NCBI GenBank assembly: GCA_938045085.1
Contig: CALINZ010000029.1
Span: 1 to 9,736, forward strand
DNA length: 9,736 bases
Direction: 5' to 3'
Origin: an uncultured Collinsella sp.
GTDB taxonomy: Bacteria > Actinomycetota > Coriobacteriia > Coriobacteriales > Coriobacteriaceae
The notes beneath the pieces are model-generated. The model saw only the letters and a list, made by a program, of their open reading frames with translations, ran no database searches and was not told the origin of the DNA. Below are positions 5,337-9,736 of the stretch, piece by piece. A program made the translations under genes and the position numbers. Numbering within the stretch: the first letter of the stretch is position 1; every line of letters starts with the position of its first letter.

Positions 5337-6875
5337 ATGTCTAATGCACTTGGCCGCGACCTTGCAAAGCTGGTTGCCGCTGTTGACGCTGCCGCCTCTG
5401 AGTGCGGCCATGGCGCGTATGGCCAGCGCTTCCATATTATGCCGCCGGCGGGCTGGCTCAACGACCCCAACGGTCTTTGCCAGGCAGGCGGCGTGTTCCA
5501 TGCCTATTTTCAGTATGCGCCGTTTGATGTCGAGGGCGGCGTTAAGGTCTGGGGCCATGCGACGAGTCGCGATCTTATGACATGGGATTACGTTGGCGCC
5601 CCACTGCTGCCCGACGAGCCGTTCGATTGCCATGGTGTGTATTCGGGCTCCGCGCTTGCCGAAGACGGTCGCATTCGCGTGCTCTATACGGGCAACGTTA
5701 AGCTTTCCGATGCTGACGGTACGTACGACTACGTCAATACCGGCCGCCGCGCCGATACTGTTTATGTCGAGAGCGTTGATGGCCTTGCCGGTCAGGAGTT
5801 CAGCCAAAAGCGCGTGGTGCTGGCTTCCGAGGATTATCCCGAGGATTTGACCTGCCACGTGCGCGACCCCAAGGTGTGGCACGATGATGATGGGCGTTAC
5901 CACATGGTGTTGGGCGCGCGTCGTCGCGTGGATGGACCGCATGTTGAGAGCCGTTTTTGTGCGATGCACGGTGAGGGTGCCGGGCGCGATGTGGGCGAGA
6001 TCCTGGTGTATGGCTCGGCCGACATGCTGAGCTGGCAGCTCGAGAGCCGTGTGTCTACGCCCGAGCGTTTCGGCTTTATGTGGGAGTGCCCCGGCTATAT
6101 TGAGCTCGATGCGAATGGCGATACCGCTGCATTTTTGTCGTTCTCGCCCCAGGGCCTTGAGGGCGGTCGTTGGGACCGCGGGAACGTATACGCTGCTGGC
6201 TACATGCCTGTAACGGGCAATATTACCGGTGGTGACGGTGCCTATGAGCTGGGCGAGTTCCGCCTGTGGGACGCCGGTTTTGACTTCTATGCTCCGCAGG
6301 AGTTTACGGCCGAGGACGGTCGCCACATTCTGATCGGCTGGATGGGTATGCCCGATGAGCCGACCTATGGCAACGCACCGACGCTGGTGGCGGGCTGGCA
6401 GCACTGCATGACGGTGCCGCGTGAGCTTACGGCCGGTGCTGGTGGAGTGGTACTGCAGCAGCCGGCGCGCGAGATTGAGCGCCATTATGCCTCGGTGCGC
6501 GTAGGGGAGGGCTCGTTGGAGGTTGCCGGCGATACCTGCTTTGACGTTGTTGTTGACGGTGTCGACGGCGCGTTTACCGCGACCGTTGATGGCGAGCTAA
6601 GGCTGTCGTTTATGCCTGCCGAGGGCGAACTGCCCGCGCGCTTTGAGATGCGATTTACCGATGAGAGCCGCGCTTCTGCCGGCTGCGGTCGCACCGTGCG
6701 CTGGGAGCCCGTCGACGAGGTTCGTAACGTGCGCATTGTTGGCGATGTTTCGTCGGTCGAGGTGTTTGTGAACGATGGCGCACTCGTGTTTTCGACGCGC
6801 ATCTATCCCGAGGCCTATGGCGTGACCGTTGACGCTCCGGGCGCGAACGTGACCTATCACACGCTCAACATCTAG
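5337..6875 (+). CDS. scrB: GH32 sucrose-6-phosphate hydrolase (invertase)
   Basis: This is a 512-residue glycoside hydrolase family 32 enzyme that splits sucrose-6-phosphate (or sucrose) to glucose-6-phosphate and fructose in the cytoplasm; no signal peptide is seen. The five-bladed propeller shows the three catalytic motifs in order: WLNDPNG with nucleophile Asp43, RDPKVW with transition-state stabiliser Asp177, and WECPGY with acid/base Glu250. The C-terminal beta-sandwich follows from about residue 380, ending with VEVFVNDGALVFSTRIYP, the usual GH32 C-domain signature. ATG 5337 is preceded by TAGGAC at 5325-5330. The length is slightly above the usual 450-490, with a short N-terminal helix of about 30 residues. 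The gene follows scrA by 107 bases on the same strand and is probably cotranscribed. Activity on short fructo-oligosaccharides cannot be excluded. Confidence 0.94.
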   Translation: MSNALGRDLAKLVAAVDAAASECGHGAYGQRFHIMPPAGWLNDPNGLCQAGGVFHAYFQYAPFDVEGGVKVWGHATSRDLMTWDYVGAPLLPDEPFDCHGVYSGSALAEDGRIRVLYTGNVKLSDADGTYDYVNTGRRADTVYVESVDGLAGQEFSQKRVVLASEDYPEDLTCHVRDPKVWHDDDGRYHMVLGARRRVDGPHVESRFCAMHGEGAGRDVGEILVYGSADMLSWQLESRVSTPERFGFMWECPGYIELDANGDTAAFLSFSPQGLEGGRWDRGNVYAAGYMPVTGNITGGDGAYELGEFRLWDAGFDFYAPQEFTAEDGRHILIGWMGMPDEPTYGNAPTLVAGWQHCMTVPRELTAGAGGVVLQQPAREIERHYASVRVGEGSLEVAGDTCFDVVVDGVDGAFTATVDGELRLSFMPAEGELPARFEMRFTDESRASAGCGRTVRWEPVDEVRNVRIVGDVSSVEVFVNDGALVFSTRIYPEAYGVTVDAPGANVTYHTLNI

Positions 6876-6913
6876 GCGATTGGTCGTCTATCGGCGCTAT
6901 ACTGCAGCCGTTG

Positions 6914-6949
6914 CCCACGATGCGGGGAACACCCGCATCGTGGGTTTTT
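6914..6949 (+). terminator. Strong intrinsic terminator after scrB
   Basis: A perfect 13-bp stem (6914-6926 with 6932-6944) with a 5-base GAACA loop is followed directly by TTTTT (6945-6949). This is a textbook Rho-independent terminator closing the sucrose locus. It sits only 22 bases before the next gene's GTG, so that gene must either be transcribed by readthrough or start from a promoter inside or beyond the hairpin. Confidence 0.92.
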
Positions 6950-6971
6950 GCTTATGAAGGGACGGTGCCGC

Positions 6972-7964
6972 GTGGATGTACAGCAGCTAGAAGAGGCCTG
7001 GGCTTTGAGGTCCAGTGCGCGCGAGGCGCGTCTTGTTGCGGCCCCGCATGTGCCGGCGGCTCTGTCGCTGTTGGGTATTGTGCGTCCCGGTGACCGTCTG
7101 GTGGCCTTTGCGGATGACTTTGCCGATGCGTTTGCGCACGGCTTTGAAGGCTGTGATGTTGTGCTTGTGGACCCGCCGTCGGTTGCGGCGTTTACTGCCG
7201 CGTCCGAGGATTTTGATGCTTCGTTTGATGCCGAGGGGCCGCACCTGTGGTGGTTTGTGAACTCTATCGGCGGGTTTGGTCTGCGCGTTCCCGACCTTCG
7301 CGCTCTGGGCCGCGCAGCGCGTGAGGCCCATGCGCTGCTGGTTGTGGACAACACCGTGGCGTCGGCTTTTGGCTGCGATCCGCTGCGGCTGGGTGCCGTG
7401 CTGTCCCTCGAAGCGCTCGATCGCGTGTGTGCAGGTAGGGCTCCGCGCAAGCTCGTTGCCGCTTCGGTGGCGCGCTCTCAGCTCAAGCGCCATCGTGTGG
7501 ATGCTGCTGCCGAGTGCGCGCACGTGTTGTTTGCAGGCTGCGGTGCGTCGGCAGTCGACCTTTCTGCCGAGGAGGCCGACGTGCTGGAGCGCGGGCTTTC
7601 CTCGCTTAACGCCCGCATGCAGGCGCATTTCGACCGCGCCCGTGCGCTGGCTGAGTATCTGGCCGCCAACGAGATGGTGCGCAACGTGTGCTATCCCGGG
7701 CTGAACTCGCATCCCGACCATGCGGTTGCAACGGGAATCCTCGAGCACGGCTTTGGCCCGGCAGTTGAGTTTGACCTTATCGAGCTTAGCGCAGGAGAGC
7801 TGTTCGACGCTTTGCCGGGGGAGTTTCGCACATCGCCTGCCGGCGGCGCAACGACGCGCCTTTCGGCTCCACGCGGCAAGCGGGGGAGCACCATCCGCCT
7901 CTTCGCCGGCACCGACAATCCCTTGATAGTTGCGGCCACCCTAGACAACGCTCTTCGCAACTAG
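6972..7964 (+). CDS. Cys/Met-metabolism PLP-fold protein lacking the catalytic lysine
   Basis: This 330-residue protein follows the layout of the cystathionine gamma-synthase/beta-lyase (Cys/Met metabolism PLP-dependent) family. PGDRLVAFADDF matches the region after the phosphate loop, LLVVDNTVASAF matches the VVDNTFATPY strand (Asp126), NVCYPGLNSHPDHAVA matches the YPGLPSHP motif, and STIRLFAGTDNP matches the C-terminal RLSVGIED strand. An ungapped alignment from Asp126 puts Arg151 where the family has the Schiff-base Lys (S-x-T-K becomes A-L-D-R). The Tyr of the D-x-Y-GG segment and the SNP motif are also replaced (DDFAD, NSIGGF). It is some 50-70 residues shorter than active members, mostly at the N-terminus. 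I chose GTG 6972 because AAGGGA (6957-6962) precedes it; ATG 6954 lacks an RBS. Codon use looks normal and the frame is intact, so it is probably an expressed non-catalytic or repurposed relative. Its function is unknown. Confidence 0.8.
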   Translation: MDVQQLEEAWALRSSAREARLVAAPHVPAALSLLGIVRPGDRLVAFADDFADAFAHGFEGCDVVLVDPPSVAAFTAASEDFDASFDAEGPHLWWFVNSIGGFGLRVPDLRALGRAAREAHALLVVDNTVASAFGCDPLRLGAVLSLEALDRVCAGRAPRKLVAASVARSQLKRHRVDAAAECAHVLFAGCGASAVDLSAEEADVLERGLSSLNARMQAHFDRARALAEYLAANEMVRNVCYPGLNSHPDHAVATGILEHGFGPAVEFDLIELSAGELFDALPGEFRTSPAGGATTRLSAPRGKRGSTIRLFAGTDNPLIVAATLDNALRN

Positions 7965-7982
7965 CTAAATCATCCTCAACTC

Positions 7983-8057
7983 CATAAGTTGCGGTGAAAT
8001 AGGGATTGATTTACGGCTTTATCGGCATAAACAGTCCCTATTTCACCGCAACTTATG
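7983..8057. repeat. 75-base hairpin element with 23-bp perfect inverted arms
   Basis: Bases 7983-8005 are the exact reverse complement of 8035-8057, enclosing a 29-base centre that can pair further by a few bases (TTTA with TAAA). It lies between two convergent genes. No T run follows either arm, so it is not a classic intrinsic terminator, though a stem this long could still block transcription or protect 3' ends from both sides. I see no obvious target duplication. It resembles a REP-like or miniature mobile element; copy number elsewhere is unknown. Confidence 0.85.
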
Positions 8058-8097
8058 AGATGGGGTTGTGTGGCTATAAGGCCCCGTCCCAAATTGG

Positions 8098-8442
8098 CTA
8101 CTCTTTGATGCTGGCGATGAGATCGTTGGCCCTTGTTGCAATTACTTGGTTGATCTCGCCCTGCAACGTCTCGTAGACCGCTATGGCTCGCTTGCCGGCG
8201 GGGGTGAGGGTGGATCCGCGGGCGCCGTCGCGCTCGATGAGCTTGCAGCCCAGCTGGCCTTCGGCTTCGTTCACAATGCGCCATGCCTTGGAATACGCCA
8301 TGCCCATGCTCTTGGCGGCGCGGTTGAGCGAGTGCTCGCGGGCGATACCCTGCAGCAGCAAGACACAGCCGTGACCAAATACGCCCGGCAGATCCTTGTC
8401 GCACGCTTGAATGACCAGCTTTGCCGTCGTCTTGTACTCCAT
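8098..8442 (-). CDS. Stand-alone ModE/LysR-type winged-helix regulator
   Basis: This 114-residue protein is a single winged helix-turn-helix domain of the ModE N-terminal type (related to LysR DNA-binding domains). It contains SLNRAAKSMGMAYSKAWRIVNEAE (split here across the recognition helices, about residues 37-60) and the wing/strand LIERDGARGSTLTPAG, matching the ModE pattern of an HTH followed by a Gly-rich wing and LT-x-x-G. There is no C-terminal molybdate-binding TOBE domain, so any metal or ligand sensing must lie elsewhere. I chose ATG at 8442 because GGGGAG lies about 11 bases upstream on this strand; a GTG at 8451 would add three residues but sits too close to that RBS. The gene ends at TAG 8100-8098, faces the PLP-fold gene and is divergent from guaB. 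Its targets are unknown; no molybdate transport genes are in the window. Confidence 0.82.
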   Translation of the reverse strand: MEYKTTAKLVIQACDKDLPGVFGHGCVLLLQGIAREHSLNRAAKSMGMAYSKAWRIVNEAEGQLGCKLIERDGARGSTLTPAGKRAIAVYETLQGEINQVIATRANDLIASIKE

Positions 8443-8527
8443 GTGCTTCACGTCTCCCCGCTAAAGTGTATGCTGGGCAAACGCAAAGCCTGCGTCAAAC
8501 CCTCATGTGCTCTTCTTAAATCATGCA

Positions 8528-8556
8528 TTGTAGCAGTCAAAGTGCGTTAAGATACT
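8528..8556 (+). promoter_or_regulatory. Possible guaB promoter
   Basis: TTGTAG (8528-8533) and GATACT (8551-8556) are 17 bp apart and face guaB. Each matches its consensus only in part (3/6 and 4/6). The leader to the ATG at 8636 would be about 73 bases and includes the dyad at 8566-8577. On the other strand TTGACG (8498-8493) could be a -35 for the regulator gene, but no convincing -10 follows. Confidence 0.35.
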
Positions 8557-8565
8557 TCCCCAGTA

Positions 8566-8577
8566 TTGGGCGCCCAA
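8566..8577. promoter_or_regulatory. 12-base palindrome in the guaB leader
   Basis: TTGGGCGCCCAA is a perfect palindrome just downstream of the putative -10, flanked by CCCAG (8559-8563) and CTGGG (8585-8589), which roughly extend the symmetry. It could be an operator or an RNA stem. No riboswitch core that I recognise is present. Confidence 0.35.
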
Positions 8578-8635
8578 GGTTGGGCTGGGTCCTACGTGGC
8601 CTGCAGCCGACCGGTCGCATGGATAAAGGAGAAAC

Positions 8636-9736
8636 ATGGCTACGTTCTTTCCCGGTGAGTCCCACACGTTTTCGGAGTATCTGCTGGTCCCTGGTTACTC
8701 GTCCTCGCAGTGCATTCCCAACAACGTCTCTCTCAAGACGCCGCTAACCCGCTTTAAGCGCGGTGAGAAGCCGGCAATCACCCTGAACATCCCCATGGTT
8801 TCCGCCATCATGCAGTCCGTCTCGGGCGTCGATATGGGTGTCGCGCTCGCTACCGAGGGTGGCCTGTCCTTCATTTACGGTTCCCAGAGCGCCGAGTCCG
8901 AGGCCGCTATGGTCAAGGCCGTCAAGGATCACAAGGCTGGCTTCGTTCAGTCCGATTCCACGTTGACCCCCGACATGACCATGGAGCAGGTCATCGAGCT
9001 CAAGGAGAAGACCGGTCACTCCACCATGCCGGTTACCGACGACGGCACTCCCAAGGGTAAGCTCCTGGGCATCGTCACCAGCCGTGACTATCGCCCCAGT
9101 CGCGATGACCACCAGACGAAGGTCTCCGAGTTCATGACCCCGCGCGAGCAGCTCATCGTGGGCGACAAGAACATCAGCCTCAAGGTTGCCAACGACGTCA
9201 TTTGGGACAACAAGCTCAATGCCCTGCCCATCGTCGACGACAACGATCACCTCATGGGCATCGTCTTCCGCAAGGACTACGACAGCCACAAGACCAACCC
9301 CAACGAGCTGCTCGATAACGACAAGCGCTACATGGTCGGCGCCGGTATCAACACCCGCGACTATGCCGAGCGCGTGCCGCTGCTCATCGAGGCCGGCGCC
9401 GATGTCCTGTGCATCGACTCTTCCGAGGGCTTCAGCGAGTGGCAGAAGCGCACCATCGAGTGGATCCGCGCCAACTACGGCGAGGACGTCAAGGTCGGTG
9501 CCGGTAACGTCGTCGACGCCGAGGGCTTCCGCTTCCTGGCAGACTGCGGTGCCGACTTCATCAAGGTCGGTATCGGCGGTGGGTCCATCTGCATTACCCG
9601 CGAGACCAAGGGTATCGGCCGTGGCCAGGCCACCGCGCTGATCGACGTCTGCCGAGCCCGTGACGAGTACTACGAGGAGACCGGTGTCTACGTGCCCGTG
9701 TGCTCCGACGGCGGCATCGTCTACGACTACCACATG
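8636..9736 (+). CDS. guaB: IMP dehydrogenase, 3' end beyond the window
   Basis: IMPDH converts IMP to XMP with NAD, the committed step of guanine nucleotide synthesis in the cytoplasm. The first 367 codons are present and the frame is still open at the window end; family members of this form are about 500 residues. ATG 8636 has AAAGGAG at 8625-8631. The TIM barrel begins at once (PLVSAIMQSVSG-like segment MVSAIMQSVSG), is interrupted by a CBS pair at roughly residues 106-215 (TMPVTDDG..., FMTPREQ..., ALPIVDDNDHLMGIV), and resumes with VGAGINTRD, the IMP/NAD region VLCIDSSEGFSEWQ and the catalytic loop GIGGGSICITRETKGIGRGQ with Cys319. SDGGIVYDYHM is the last part seen. The sequence strongly resembles the Tritrichomonas foetus enzyme as I recall it, including Cys at position 319. 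The catalytic flap lies outside the window. Confidence 0.96.
   Translation, partial: MATFFPGESHTFSEYLLVPGYSSSQCIPNNVSLKTPLTRFKRGEKPAITLNIPMVSAIMQSVSGVDMGVALATEGGLSFIYGSQSAESEAAMVKAVKDHKAGFVQSDSTLTPDMTMEQVIELKEKTGHSTMPVTDDGTPKGKLLGIVTSRDYRPSRDDHQTKVSEFMTPREQLIVGDKNISLKVANDVIWDNKLNALPIVDDNDHLMGIVFRKDYDSHKTNPNELLDNDKRYMVGAGINTRDYAERVPLLIEAGADVLCIDSSEGFSEWQKRTIEWIRANYGEDVKVGAGNVVDAEGFRFLADCGADFIKVGIGGGSICITRETKGIGRGQATALIDVCRARDEYYEETGVYVPVCSDGGIVYDYHM

Noticed and set aside
5310..6485. Long open frame of 391 codons on the minus strand
   Set aside because: It is antisense to the GH32 gene, whose catalytic motifs are all intact. Its translation has no recognisable domain, and such frames are common opposite GC-rich genes.
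8452..8635. Guanine or other purine riboswitch upstream of guaB
   Set aside because: I could not find the paired helices and conserved loop bases of a purine riboswitch. Only a 12-base palindrome and flanking partial arms are visible.
8744..9733. Open frame of 329 codons on the minus strand
   Set aside because: It is antisense to guaB and very rich in Val, Asp, Gly and Leu, as expected for a shadow of a GC-rich coding strand. IMPDH is certain on the plus strand.

Overview
The window looks like chromosomal DNA of a high-GC gut actinomycetote, most likely a Coriobacteriia member such as Collinsella. This rests on the GC-rich host-type genes (39 of 60 bases in 4621-4680 by hand count), a sucrose PTS locus, and an IMP dehydrogenase of the form common in gut anaerobes. 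The organism is inferred, not proven.

Region 1 (1-2592) is a stretch of broken genes. A 47-base near-perfect palindrome (117-163) covers the ribosome binding site and a TATAAT box in front of an AT-rich AAA15-type ATPase (44 of 120 bases GC in 181-300). One in-frame TGA splits the ATPase. Two bases after it comes a 29-codon stub that resembles the start of a TOPRIM/RloB-like partner, so the pair looks like a dead two-gene phage-defence module. Next are an unrecognised 71-codon frame, a piece of a VTC-domain (polyphosphate-polymerase-like) gene, and a DUF4956 membrane-protein gene that is joined to the VTC piece by an apparent deletion and also carries a frameshift.

Region 2 (2593-6949) is a sucrose-use locus in the order scrR (LacI-family repressor), scrA (PTS EIIBC) and scrB (GH32 sucrose-6-phosphate hydrolase). 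Three copies of a LacI-type operator are visible: one just upstream of the chosen scrR start and two upstream of scrA. Repression of scrA and autoregulation of scrR are therefore likely. ScrA would import sucrose as sucrose-6-phosphate and ScrB would split it to glucose-6-phosphate and fructose. No IIA domain and no fructokinase are present here. A strong intrinsic terminator closes the locus.

Region 3 (6972-8442) holds a 330-residue protein with the fold signature of Cys/Met-metabolism PLP enzymes. It appears to have arginine where the Schiff-base lysine should be, so it may be a non-catalytic relative. A 75-base hairpin-forming repeat separates it from a convergent gene for a stand-alone ModE/LysR-type winged-helix protein.

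Region 4 (8443-9736) is a divergent intergenic region followed by guaB, cut off by the window end after 367 codons. It has an intact CBS pair and the catalytic Cys at codon 319, and it closely resembles the bacterial-type IMPDH also found in the protist Tritrichomonas foetus.
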